A DNA stretch of 64,000 bases from Streptomyces sp. NBC_00448. GTDB lineage: Bacteria; Actinomycetota; Actinomycetes; Streptomycetales; Streptomycetaceae. The number at the start of each line of letters is the position of its first letter. Position 1 is the first letter of the stretch. The notes beneath the pieces are model-generated. The model did no database searches and was not told where the DNA came from. It was given only the letters and a program-made list of their open reading frames with translations. The position numbers were made by a program, and so were the translations under genes. The stretch is from the NCBI RefSeq assembly GCF_036014115.1, contig NZ_CP107913.1:9008501-9072500 (forward strand), written 5' to 3'. This document shows, piece by piece, positions 42,916-51,668 of the stretch.

Positions 42916-45915
42916 TCAGGGGAGCTGCGTGATGAGTTCGGTCGCGTAGTCGCACAGGGCCGAGCGGTGCGGCCGACCGGTCTTGGCGAGCAGCTTGGCG
43001 ACGTGCTTCTCCACCGTCCGCGGGGAGATGTACAGCCGCTCGGCGATCTCCTGGTTCCCCAGGCGCGGCGCGAGCAGCAAGAACACCTCGTACTCGCGTG
43101 CGGTCAGCCCCTGGCGTCGCAGCTGGGTCGGCACGCCGGGCGTTCCGTCCCGCCGCTGCCGGACGGTCGCGCCCGCCCGGCGCAGCAGGTCGCGGCAGCT
43201 GTTGGCCACGGCCGGCACGCCCGCGCCGTAGAAGTACTCCTCGGCGTCGCGCAGCCAGCCCACCGGGTCACCCCAGCCGTCGGCCAGCGCCACCGGCGCC
43301 ACCAGCCGCTGGCCGAGCCGGCGGGCCATCAGGAACGGCTCGCCCGCTTCCTGCGCCTGCGCCACCGCGGCCTCGGCCGCCGCTCCGCGGCCGGCCCGGC
43401 CCTCGTGCACCGCGAACGCGAGCCGTTCGAACTGCCGGTTCCACGGGAGCGCCGCGGAGGGGTCGGCGACGATCTCCGCGTGCTCCTCGGGGTCGGCCTG
43501 CCCGGTCAGCGCGCGCAGCAGCGGCCGTAGTCCGTAGCGGCCGTTGAGGTAGTGCACGGAAGGGTTCCCCTGCTCCCAGGCGAACGCCTCGTCGAGTTCG
43601 CGCAGCGCCCGCTCCTGGTCCTCCTCCAGCAGCGCGCAGATGGCGCGGCTGCCGAACGCCTGCGGCGACTGGAGCGACTGCTCACCGCCCCAGCGGCGGA
43701 ACTCGGCCAGCTCCCGTTCCATCTGCCGGCGCCGCCCCTGGTGGGCGGCGAGCGCCACGCGGGTGAGCAGGACGAACTGGTGGTTGTCGGCGTCCCGCAG
43801 CCGCGCGGTGCCCTCGGCGCAGCGCTCGGCCAGCTCCTGGGCCCCGGCGTAGTCGCCCCGCAGGACCTGCTGCATGGCCATGGCGGCCTCGGCCCGGTAC
43901 ATCAGTGCCAGCGCGCCATGGCCGAGCGCCGCCCGGTGGGCCCGCTCCAGCCGGGCGGAGGAGCCGGTACGCATGAAGTCGTTGACGCCCAGCCACATCA
44001 GGGTGTCGAGCTGCCACGCGGTCAGCCGGTGCTCGTTGGCCAGCACGAGGCACTTCTCCAGGTACGCGTCGGACTGCTCGAAGCCGTGCCGGCGGGCCAG
44101 CACGGCGAGTAACTGCCATGCCTGGCAGGCGATCTCCGGCAGCCCGGCGCGCTCCGCGCCGTCCGCGGCCTGCCGGGCCAGCCGTTCCGCCTCGTGGGTG
44201 CGGTCACCGCCGCTCTCCCGCACGCCGGAGAGGATCAGATGGGCCTCGACCATCTTGACCGCCGGCCCCAGCGCGGCGCCGGCGGACGGGCCGTCGCCGT
44301 CGGGAACCAGCCGGAGCAGTTGGCGGACCTGGCGCACCCGCCCCGCAGCGTCCTCGAACCGCGCGGCCGTCACGGCCGCCCAGGCGATCCGGGCCTGCAA
44401 GGTGGCGGCCCGCATCGCGTCCAGCGCGCCAGGACCGGCCTCCGGCAGCTCGTCGGCCAGGGCGCAGGCCCGGTCCAGCTGGCCGTTCTCCACCAGCGTG
44501 TACACCAACTGCTCGACCAGCGGCGCCCGTTCGGCGGCCTGGTCGGCCCCGGGCAGCAGGTCGAGGGCCCGTTCGAGCAGTGACACGGCGGAGTTGACGG
44601 CGCCGCTGTCCAGTGCGGACCGGCCGGCATCCGCGAAGCGAAGCGCGGCGGCCCGGGCGTCCCCGGCCGCCTGCCGCAGGGCGGCGACCAGGACGCACCA
44701 CTCACCCGGCAGCCCGGGGTGCGCGCGTTCGATCGCGTCGGCGCCCCGCGCCGCGATCGCGGCGCGTTCCGCGGGCACCAGCGCGGCGACGAGAGCCTCG
44801 GCGGTGAGCGTGTGCCGGAACTCGTACCAGTCGCCCACCGGACGGCTGGGCGAGATGAGGTGGGCGTCCATGCCGGCCCGCAGATGGACCAGCAGGTCGC
44901 GGTCCGGCAGCCCGCTGACCGCCTGCAGGACCGCCAGCGAGAACCGCCGGCCGAGCACGGCGGCGCTGTTGAGCAGGGCCCGCCCGTCCGGGCTGAGCCG
45001 GGCGGAGCGCTGGGAGACGCTGTGCACGACGGTCCGCGGGACATCGATGTCCAGATCGCCGCAGACCTGCCAGCCGCCGGCCGGCCCGCGGCGTAGCACG
45101 TCGGCGCTGATCATGCCGCTGAGCAGTTCCTCGACGACGAACGGGTTGCCGTCGGCGTCCCGGGCCAGCCGGTCGACCACCTCCTGGGGCAGCCCGACCG
45201 CCGCGTCGTGCGGCGGCGGTCCGGTGGCCGCGAGGGCCGCCTCTGCCATCACCCGGACCTCCTCGCCGGTCAGCGGGCGGGGTTCGGCGAGGACCGCGGA
45301 CCGGCGCTGGGCGACCTGCCGGGCCAACTGCTCGGCCGGGCCCGGCTCCGGGCGGAGGGTGGCCAGCAGGAAGATCGGCTGCCCCCGGAGGTTGTCGCAC
45401 AGGTACTCGATGAGGGCGAGGGTCTCGGTGTCGGCGTCGTGCAGGTCCTCCAGGACCAGCAGGCAACCGGGGTGCCGGTGCTGCGTCAGGTCCCGTCCGA
45501 TGGTGACCAGCAGCCGCAGCATCGCCTCGGCCGTCTCCACCGGCGAGGCCGGCGCCCCCGGGTGCCCGGTGGCCCGCCACTCGGGCAGCAGGCCGCCCAA
45601 CGCCGAACGGTACGGGGCGAGTTCGGCGTCCTCGGGCAGGCCGCCGAGCCGGACGAACGACAGCAGGGCCTCGGCGATCGGACGGAACGGGGCGGCGGCG
45701 CCGCTGGCGGCCCCGGACCGGCCGCGCAGCACCGCCAGGCCGCGGGTGAACGCGCGGAACGCGCACTCCGCGGCCAGGCGCGACTTGCCGATCCCGGCCT
45801 CGCCGAGCAGGAACACCGCCCGGCCGTCCCCTTCACGGGCAGCGGCGAGACTCGCGTCGAGCACGGCGAGTTCAGCGCCGCGCCCGATCACCGTTGGTGA
45901 TGTGATGAGCACCAA
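42916..45915 (-). CDS. Large LuxR-family (LAL) regulator with TTA codon
   Basis: The 999-residue protein is a LAL-type activator: an N-terminal AAA/STAND ATPase with Walker A LGEAGIGKSRLA (about 37-48) and Walker B CLLVLEDLHDAD, long helical repeats, and the LuxR helix-turn-helix GLTAREYEVFLLLAPRLGNQ near residue 940. The start is TTG 45915 or GTG 45912; GGAG lies ten bases before the former. A TTA leucine codon at 44110-44112 (in AWQLLAVL) is characteristic of bldA-controlled pathway regulators. It lies 69 bases from the precursor gene of the second LanM system, reading in the same direction, so that system is a possible target. Confidence 0.92.
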   Translation of the reverse strand: MVLITSPTVIGRGAELAVLDASLAAAREGDGRAVFLLGEAGIGKSRLAAECAFRAFTRGLAVLRGRSGAASGAAAPFRPIAEALLSFVRLGGLPEDAELAPYRSALGGLLPEWRATGHPGAPASPVETAEAMLRLLVTIGRDLTQHRHPGCLLVLEDLHDADTETLALIEYLCDNLRGQPIFLLATLRPEPGPAEQLARQVAQRRSAVLAEPRPLTGEEVRVMAEAALAATGPPPHDAAVGLPQEVVDRLARDADGNPFVVEELLSGMISADVLRRGPAGGWQVCGDLDIDVPRTVVHSVSQRSARLSPDGRALLNSAAVLGRRFSLAVLQAVSGLPDRDLLVHLRAGMDAHLISPSRPVGDWYEFRHTLTAEALVAALVPAERAAIAARGADAIERAHPGLPGEWCVLVAALRQAAGDARAAALRFADAGRSALDSGAVNSAVSLLERALDLLPGADQAAERAPLVEQLVYTLVENGQLDRACALADELPEAGPGALDAMRAATLQARIAWAAVTAARFEDAAGRVRQVRQLLRLVPDGDGPSAGAALGPAVKMVEAHLILSGVRESGGDRTHEAERLARQAADGAERAGLPEIACQAWQLLAVLARRHGFEQSDAYLEKCLVLANEHRLTAWQLDTLMWLGVNDFMRTGSSARLERAHRAALGHGALALMYRAEAAMAMQQVLRGDYAGAQELAERCAEGTARLRDADNHQFVLLTRVALAAHQGRRRQMERELAEFRRWGGEQSLQSPQAFGSRAICALLEEDQERALRELDEAFAWEQGNPSVHYLNGRYGLRPLLRALTGQADPEEHAEIVADPSAALPWNRQFERLAFAVHEGRAGRGAAAEAAVAQAQEAGEPFLMARRLGQRLVAPVALADGWGDPVGWLRDAEEYFYGAGVPAVANSCRDLLRRAGATVRQRRDGTPGVPTQLRRQGLTAREYEVFLLLAPRLGNQEIAERLYISPRTVEKHVAKLLAKTGRPHRSALCDYATELITQLP

Positions 45916-45984
45916 CGGAGGGTATCTCCGGCTCTGGTCATCTGCCAGGGGCGGGGGGAACGCTCGTCGGTTCCTCCGGTGCCG

Positions 45985-46206
45985 TCAGTAGCCCCCGGGG
46001 TCGCACATGGAGGTGAAGGTCAGGGAGTAGGTGGGAAACACGGTGGAGGGCTCCTCCTCCATCGTGGCCAGGCCGGCCAGCAACTGGGCGCGGCGGCCGA
46101 CGACCGCACCCGTGCCCAGGCGGATGGCGCCCGCTGGGTGGGCGACGACGGCCCCGTTCCGGGCCGCGGGGTTCTTCCACACGTTGACGAGGGCGTTGTC
46201 GCTCAT
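45985..46206 (-). CDS. lanA: Class II lanthipeptide precursor (mersacidin/lichenicidin-type leader)
   Basis: The 73-residue peptide starts MSDNALVNVWKNPAARNG and continues VVAHPAGAIR. The WKxP and HPAG elements match leaders of the mersacidin/lichenicidin family. The C-terminal part STVFPTYSLTFTSMCDPGGY is rich in Ser/Thr but has one cysteine (Cys68), so at most one lanthionine ring plus dehydrated residues can form. A double-glycine cleavage site before the core is not seen. AAGGAGAG precedes ATG 46206. It lies 34 bases downstream of the LanM gene on the same strand. Confidence 0.8.
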   Translation of the reverse strand: MSDNALVNVWKNPAARNGAVVAHPAGAIRLGTGAVVGRRAQLLAGLATMEEEPSTVFPTYSLTFTSMCDPGGY

Positions 46207-46240
46207 CGGATGCTCTCCTTCGAAGGGCCGGGGTGGGCGG

Positions 46241-49200
46241 TCACGAGGCCGGCGACTGCAACAGCAGTACCGAGGGAACACGGGAAGCGAAGCCGAGTTG
46301 CAGCAACGCGTGCCCGATGCCGGCCAGGCCGGTCAGCAGCCCCGGGCTGCTGACGGAGTCGGGTGTCCCGCAGCGCGGGCCGAACCGGTCCAGCGCGGCC
46401 AGCAGCGCGGCCGCGCGGGGCAGGGCCGCGCCGGGCCGGGCACGGCCCGCGCGGGACGCGGCGAGGAGGAGGTCGAGGGCTCCCGCCTCGCCGTGGCAGA
46501 GGCTGTGGTCGCCCGCGGTCGGCGCGGCGCCGCGCGCGACCACGAGATCCAGGAGCGCGGCCAGCTCGGGGACGTCCGCGGCGGCTGCGCTGCCGGCGAT
46601 CGCCAGCGCGGTGCCCGAGAGTTCGTCGCACCAGCCGGTCCCGACCGGGGCCGTCGCGCACCGGGCCGCCGCCGTACGCAGCGCGGCAAGGCCGGCCGCC
46701 GCGTATGCGGCTCCGCCGCCGGTCGCGGTGTGTCCGGGTCCGCCGCCCGGAGTCGTGTGTCCGGGCTGGCCGTTGGCCCTCGCGTGCCCGGGCTGGCTGC
46801 CGGTCGCGGTGTGCCCGGGTGTGCCGCCGGTCGCGGTGTATCCGGGTGTGCCGCCAAGTGCCGCGTGTCCGGGTCCACTACCGGTCGCCGTGGACCCGTG
46901 CTCGCTGCCAGATGCCGCGTGTCCGGGTCCGCCGCCGATCGCGGCGTGTCCGGGCTGGCCGCCAGGTGCCGTGTGCCCGGGTCCGCTGCCGGTCGCGGCG
47001 TGTCCGGGCGCGTCGCCGGCTGCCGCGAACCGCAGCAGCGCCCAACCGACGCCGGCGGCCCCGGTGCTGAAGCCACCGGCCGGCAGGGCGTCGGGTGCGT
47101 GGGCGGCGAGACGGTCGGCGCAGGCCCGCGCGACGCGGCCCGCCGCCGCCGACCCGGTGGCCCGCTGCACGGCGACCATCGCCGCCAGGCAGCCGGCGTC
47201 GCCGTCGAGGACCCCGGGCTGCGGGCTCGCACCGGCCGCGGCCGCGGCCAGGTCGACCGTCGCCGCGGCCCAGCCGGCGATCTCCGCGTCGTCCAGCAAG
47301 GCGGCGAGCCGGCTGAGCGCGTAGGCGATCCCGCCAAGGCCCGCGAAACCCGCGCCGATGGCGGGCAGGTCGGCCGGCCGGTCGGCCAGTGAGGTGAGCA
47401 GGCCCGGCAGCGGGGCCAGCGCGCGCCGCGCGACCGAGGTGTACCGCTCGGTGCCGGTGAGGTCGGCGAGCTCCGCCAGGAAGAGCGCGGTGCCGCAGTA
47501 GCCGTGCGGCAGTCCGGCGCCCAGCGGCTGGACCGCCCAGATCCGGTCGTCCAGGGGCTCCAGGCCCAGCCAGTTGACCCGCCGGCCGTCGTCCTGGGCG
47601 CTGGCCAGGATGCGGTCGGCTATGCCGCAGGCGGTCGCCAGCAGCCGCTCGGCGTCGGGCACGGTGGCGGCCGGCAGGCCGGGCGGCGCGACGGCGGCGC
47701 GCGGTCCGCCTTCGCGGCGCCGGGTCGCGAGCGTGGCGCGGATCATCCACTCCTGGTCGAAGCGGTCCGTCTCGCCCATCGCCGCGATCCGGCGCTCGGC
47801 CCGGGCCAGGCCGCACCCGGTGACCAGGCCGTCGACCGTCAGCGGGCCGACCGCCAGCTCCGTCGTCCCGGGGGAGCAGGCGGCCACGGGGACGTCCCCC
47901 GCCCACAGTTCGGCCAGCTCGGCGCCGACCAGCGCGCGCAACCCCGGGCCGCCGGCCGATTCGCGCCACAGAGTGTCGAGGAGCCGGTCCCGGTCGAGCG
48001 CGTCGCGCAGGACGTCGGGATGGGTGGACTCGTCCAGCAGGATCGCGTACGAGCGGGTGGGACGGACCACCGCCCGCGTCACATCGTGCGTGAAGCGGGC
48101 CAGCAGGCCGCCGGGGCCGGTGAGTTCCGTACGGTGGCCGGCGATCACGTCGTAGCCCGCCCGGAAGCCGGCGACGAGGGAATCCGCGTGGAGGGCGGGG
48201 TCGGCCTCGGCGTCGCGCAGCAGCGGCCGGTTGGCCGAGCCGCGGAACACCCCCACGGTCCGGATCAGTCGCATCTCGTCCGTGCCGGGCGCCGACCAGC
48301 CGGTCACCTCGCCGGGCAGCGGGGTGTCCCGGTCGCCGCCGAGACCGGAGACGTCCAGCACGCCGTGCTCGCCGACCAGGAAGAACGGCAGCAGCGCGGT
48401 CCGCGCGACCGACGCCGTCAGCACCGCCTGCGCCGGGTCGCCGCCCGCCGGCCCGGACAGGTCCGGGTGGAAGAGCGTCTCCAGGTCCACCAGGACGGGC
48501 TGGTCGGCGCAGGCGATCAGGTTCTCGAAGTGCATGTCGGTGGCGCCGAGCGCGTGGATCAGTGCCAGCAGCGCGCCGAGCCGCCAGTAGAACCGGCCCA
48601 CCTCGGCCGGGCCCGCGCAGGGTGCGGCCGCGGCGTACTCGACCCAGCCGTAGCCCGAGCGTTCGAGCACGGCCAGATCGCGCAGATCCAGGCCGTCCAG
48701 GCGGGAGTTGAGCCAGCGGACGGTGTCGTTGAAGTGCCCGTGCACGGTGACCGGGCGGGGCTTGAACACCACCCGGGCGCCGTGTTCGAAGGACAGTACG
48801 GCGACCGCCCGTCCGCCCTGGTGGCGGTCGCCGGCGCTCGTGTCCACCTGGACCAGCGGGCCGGGGTCGACGCCGGCGAGGAGACCGTCGACCAGTGCGG
48901 TCCGGTCGGCGGCCAGCCGCCGCAGCAACTCGGTCCAGGTCTCCACGGCCTGGTCGCAGGCCTGCGCCAGCAGCCGTGCCAGGACCGGGTACTCGGTGAC
49001 CAGGGCGCGCAGTCCCGCCCGTGCCGAGGTCTGCCGGACGAAGTCGCGGAACCGGCCTTCCGGAGTGCTGCCGCGCAGCCGCTCGCGCACTCTCAGGACG
49101 TTGAGTTCGAGCACCAGGGTCCGCCGGGCGAGCTGCACGAGCGCCCGGCCCAACCCGTCGGTGAAGCAGCCGCGGAGCGCCTTCTGGTCGGTCAGCCCGG

Positions 49201-49588
49201 CAAGGCCGTACCGGTCGACCGCCCGCAGCAGCCGCGTGGCCGCCGTCTCGGTGAACGGCGCGAGCACCGTGGCGAAGCCCGCCGACCACGAGCCGCCGGC
49301 CGGCAGCGGCGGGTCGAGCGGAGCGCACGCCAGCGCGTCCTCGACCGTGCCGACCCAGTCGGGCCTTTCGATCCGGCCGGCCAGGGCCGCGGGCTCCTCG
49401 GCGAGCAAGGCGCACAGGCCGTCCTCGTCCAGCCCCCGGTCCGCCAGCCGGGCCCGCAGCAGCGCGGGCGAGGAGTAGTCGGACCGCCAACTCTCCGCCA
49501 GGCCGTGGGTGCCGGCGGATATCGGGGGCGGCGGCAGCCGCTCGGCCAGGGCCACGCCGCCGGTCCACCACGTCTGCGGATCGATCAC
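46241..49588 (-). CDS. lanM: Class II lanthipeptide synthetase LanM with repeat insert
   Basis: The protein of about 1115 residues has a DUF4135-type dehydratase domain (VVFKPRPVTVHGHFND; TDMHFENLIA followed by VLVDLETLFHPDL) and a LanC-like domain with zinc ligands in TGWCDELSG and SLCHGEAG; the first site lacks the usual His-Gly after Cys. Residues about 860-958 are eleven tandem 9-residue repeats of the type GPGHTATGG, placed in a loop between two LanC helices. GTG 49588 is chosen because AGGA lies upstream; GTG 49618 is an alternative with the ribosome site too close. Its likely substrate is the downstream HPAG-type precursor. No dedicated LanT is adjacent. Confidence 0.92.
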   Translation of the reverse strand: MIDPQTWWTGGVALAERLPPPPISAGTHGLAESWRSDYSSPALLRARLADRGLDEDGLCALLAEEPAALAGRIERPDWVGTVEDALACAPLDPPLPAGGSWSAGFATVLAPFTETAATRLLRAVDRYGLAGLTDQKALRGCFTDGLGRALVQLARRTLVLELNVLRVRERLRGSTPEGRFRDFVRQTSARAGLRALVTEYPVLARLLAQACDQAVETWTELLRRLAADRTALVDGLLAGVDPGPLVQVDTSAGDRHQGGRAVAVLSFEHGARVVFKPRPVTVHGHFNDTVRWLNSRLDGLDLRDLAVLERSGYGWVEYAAAAPCAGPAEVGRFYWRLGALLALIHALGATDMHFENLIACADQPVLVDLETLFHPDLSGPAGGDPAQAVLTASVARTALLPFFLVGEHGVLDVSGLGGDRDTPLPGEVTGWSAPGTDEMRLIRTVGVFRGSANRPLLRDAEADPALHADSLVAGFRAGYDVIAGHRTELTGPGGLLARFTHDVTRAVVRPTRSYAILLDESTHPDVLRDALDRDRLLDTLWRESAGGPGLRALVGAELAELWAGDVPVAACSPGTTELAVGPLTVDGLVTGCGLARAERRIAAMGETDRFDQEWMIRATLATRRREGGPRAAVAPPGLPAATVPDAERLLATACGIADRILASAQDDGRRVNWLGLEPLDDRIWAVQPLGAGLPHGYCGTALFLAELADLTGTERYTSVARRALAPLPGLLTSLADRPADLPAIGAGFAGLGGIAYALSRLAALLDDAEIAGWAAATVDLAAAAAGASPQPGVLDGDAGCLAAMVAVQRATGSAAAGRVARACADRLAAHAPDALPAGGFSTGAAGVGWALLRFAAAGDAPGHAATGSGPGHTAPGGQPGHAAIGGGPGHAASGSEHGSTATGSGPGHAALGGTPGYTATGGTPGHTATGSQPGHARANGQPGHTTPGGGPGHTATGGGAAYAAAGLAALRTAAARCATAPVGTGWCDELSGTALAIAGSAAAADVPELAALLDLVVARGAAPTAGDHSLCHGEAGALDLLLAASRAGRARPGAALPRAAALLAALDRFGPRCGTPDSVSSPGLLTGLAGIGHALLQLGFASRVPSVLLLQSPAS
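46715..47011 (-). repeat. 27-bp tandem repeats encoding 9-residue units in LanM
   Basis: Eleven in-frame 27-base units code for GPGHTATGG-like peptides (for example GPGHTAPGG, QPGHAAIGG, TPGHTATGS). The His is kept in most units; the fifth (EHGSTATGS), seventh (TPGYTATGG) and ninth (QPGHARANG) are the most diverged. The array preserves the frame of the synthetase. Confidence 0.9.
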
Positions 49589-49621
49589 GCCCGCGATCCT
49601 GCCATCGATGGCCCGCACCTC

Positions 49622-49708
49622 CTATGGGGGACGGCCCCCATATTCCGGTGCGGGCGGGGGCCGCGACCGGTCGGCGCGGTGGAATGCGGGGGGCGGTCCC
49701 CATAGGAA
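49622..49708. promoter_or_regulatory. Pair of inverted CCTATGGGG elements, possible regulator sites
   Basis: CCTATGGGGGACGGCCCCCATA at about 49621-49642, here split as CCTATGGGGGACGG and CCCCCATA, is a dyad. About 50 bases on, GGGGGGCGGTCCCCATAGG (about 49688-49707) is a related element in the opposite orientation. They lie just upstream of the leftward LanM and 310 bases from the rightward LuxR gene, so a LuxR-type regulator may bind them. The rest of the 49589-50020 gap shows no gene. Confidence 0.55.
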
Positions 49709-50020
49709 GCCGGTACCCGGCAGGCGACGCTCGATCCATCACGACGACGGCTCGGCACGGCCGAGCAGCACGGGTGCGGGCGGGCACGTTTCCGGTCCGG
49801 CCGCACCCGGCACCGCACCCGTGCCGACGCGGGTGCGGCCGTGCCCGGACGGCGGTGGTGCGGGTCGCGCAGGGCTCCTGCGGACCTCCGAGAGCGGGAC
49901 ACCGGATCGAGGTGGTGCCAGGTATGCGTGCAACGTCCGTTACCGCCCGCGCATTCATCTCAGCCGACCGCCCCGGCGCCGCGGCCGTCGGCACGTACCC
50001 GAACTCCGTGGAGGCACGCC

Positions 50021-51436
50021 ATGCGCGATGACCAAGCCCGCGAGCAGCCGGCGCAGAGCCCCGACACCGTTCAGGCCCCCGCGGCGAGCCGCGCGTCCAC
50101 CGCTGCCTCCGCGGCGGACGACCTCCGGCCCGGCGCCGAGGCCCGCGGCCCGCGGCCGGCAGGCTCGGCCGCGCCCGCTCTCCCTCGCCGGTCTCCGGCC
50201 GCCGGCGCCGCGAGCCGGCGACTCGCGGCGCAGCGGCCCCACCGGACGGTCCTGACCTACCAGCGGGCCGTCCGGCACGGGACGCCGGGAGCGCGGGAGC
50301 GGGCCCGGCTGGAGGCGGTGCGGCTGCTCGGCGGCCACCCCGCGACACGGTCGGCCGACGCGGCGCGCCTGGAGGCCGCGGTCGCCGAGGCGAGCGCCGT
50401 CGCGGCGGTGATCGAGGCCCCCCGCAGACAACTCCTGCTGGCGGTGGACGCGTTGTTCCGCGGCCGCTTCTCCCAGGCGGCCGCGCTGGTGGACACGGCG
50501 TGGGTGGACATCGAGCGGCTGGGGCTCCTGGGCCTCGGAAGCCACGCGCTGGCCGTGCAGGCGCTGATCCACGCCCACCAGGGCCGGCGGGACGCGCTGG
50601 CCGACGCCTCGGCGCGCTTCGACGCCTGGCGCGGGGACCGCGAGGACGAGGTGCCGATCGTGCGGGGACTCGGCCACGCGGTCTGCGAGTTGCTGCACGG
50701 CGCCGGCGAAGCCGCACGGGCCCTCCTGCACCAGCTCCACGCCGGAGACGGCGACGGCGCGGGAAGCGGCGAGCGCTCCGACACCCACCACCTGTGCGGC
50801 CCGTACGGCCTCACCCTGCTGCTGGACTGCGTGGACGGCTCGGCGGGCCGGCGCGACCATGCGGCGATCTCCGCCCACCCGGCCGGCCGGCTGCCGTGGA
50901 ACGCGTTCTTCGTCCACCTCGCCGACGCCGTGCTGGCCGGCCGCGAAGGCGATGCCCGCGCCGCCGAGACCGCGCTCGGGCAGGCGTGCGCGGTCGCGGC
51001 GAGCTACCCGCCGGCGCGCCACCTCGGCCTGGGGCTGGTCGCCCGCACGGCTGCCCGTGACGGCTGGGGCGAGCCGGTCCGCTGGCTCCAGGAGGCCGAA
51101 CTCTTCTACGCCGCGCACGGGATACAGCCCGCCGCCCGGCACTGCCGCAGCCAGTTGCGCGACCTCGGCGAGCGGGTGCGGCAGCGCCGGACCGGCAGCG
51201 CCGACGTGCCCGAGCGGCTGTGGCGCCTCGGCGTGACCGTGCGCGAGTTCGAGGTGCTCACCCGGCTGGGCCGCCGCCACACCAACCGTGAGATCGCGGC
51301 CGCGCTCCACCTGTCGCACCGCACGGTGGAACGGCACGTGGCCAACCTCCTGGAGAAGACGCAGGCGGCCAACCGCCGGGAACTGGCCGCGCTCCTGACA
51401 CCGGAGCCCAGGGACCCGGTCGGCGCGTACGGGTGA
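50021..51436 (+). CDS. LuxR-type regulator without ATPase domain
   Basis: The 471-residue protein starts at ATG 50021 after GGAGG. Its first 75 residues are disordered Ala/Pro-rich sequence; the middle is helical (TPR-like) and matches the C-terminal half of LAL regulators such as the one at 42916 (compare ARDGWGEPVRWLQEAELFYA). The LuxR helix-turn-helix is LGVTVREFEVLTRLGRRHTN onward near residue 405. The Walker motifs of LAL proteins are absent. It is divergent from LanM and probably regulates it. Confidence 0.85.
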   Translation: MRDDQAREQPAQSPDTVQAPAASRASTAASAADDLRPGAEARGPRPAGSAAPALPRRSPAAGAASRRLAAQRPHRTVLTYQRAVRHGTPGARERARLEAVRLLGGHPATRSADAARLEAAVAEASAVAAVIEAPRRQLLLAVDALFRGRFSQAAALVDTAWVDIERLGLLGLGSHALAVQALIHAHQGRRDALADASARFDAWRGDREDEVPIVRGLGHAVCELLHGAGEAARALLHQLHAGDGDGAGSGERSDTHHLCGPYGLTLLLDCVDGSAGRRDHAAISAHPAGRLPWNAFFVHLADAVLAGREGDARAAETALGQACAVAASYPPARHLGLGLVARTAARDGWGEPVRWLQEAELFYAAHGIQPAARHCRSQLRDLGERVRQRRTGSADVPERLWRLGVTVREFEVLTRLGRRHTNREIAAALHLSHRTVERHVANLLEKTQAANRRELAALLTPEPRDPVGAYG

Positions 51437-51668
51437 GCACCGCTCGTGCGAGCCCGATCGCGATCCGCCGCCGGCCCGGCGGCGGAGACCCGCCCCGCAC
51501 GCCCTCCCCGCACGCCCCGCCGGCGACAGCCCGGGCGCGCCCGGGGGAGGCGCCGCCGCGGAGACGCCGCCTCGCCCGCCGACGGCCGCGGACACCCGGC
51601 CCGGAGCGGCGGACCCGGCACGACCGCCGGGGAACAGGCCGTACACGGAGAGGATCGCGCCACCCACG

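Noticed and set aside
45938-46180. Leftward 80-codon frame overlapping the HPAG-type precursor
   Set aside because: Its composition is Arg/Pro-rich, it lacks a ribosome site, and the overlapping precursor frame has AAGGAG and a family leader.
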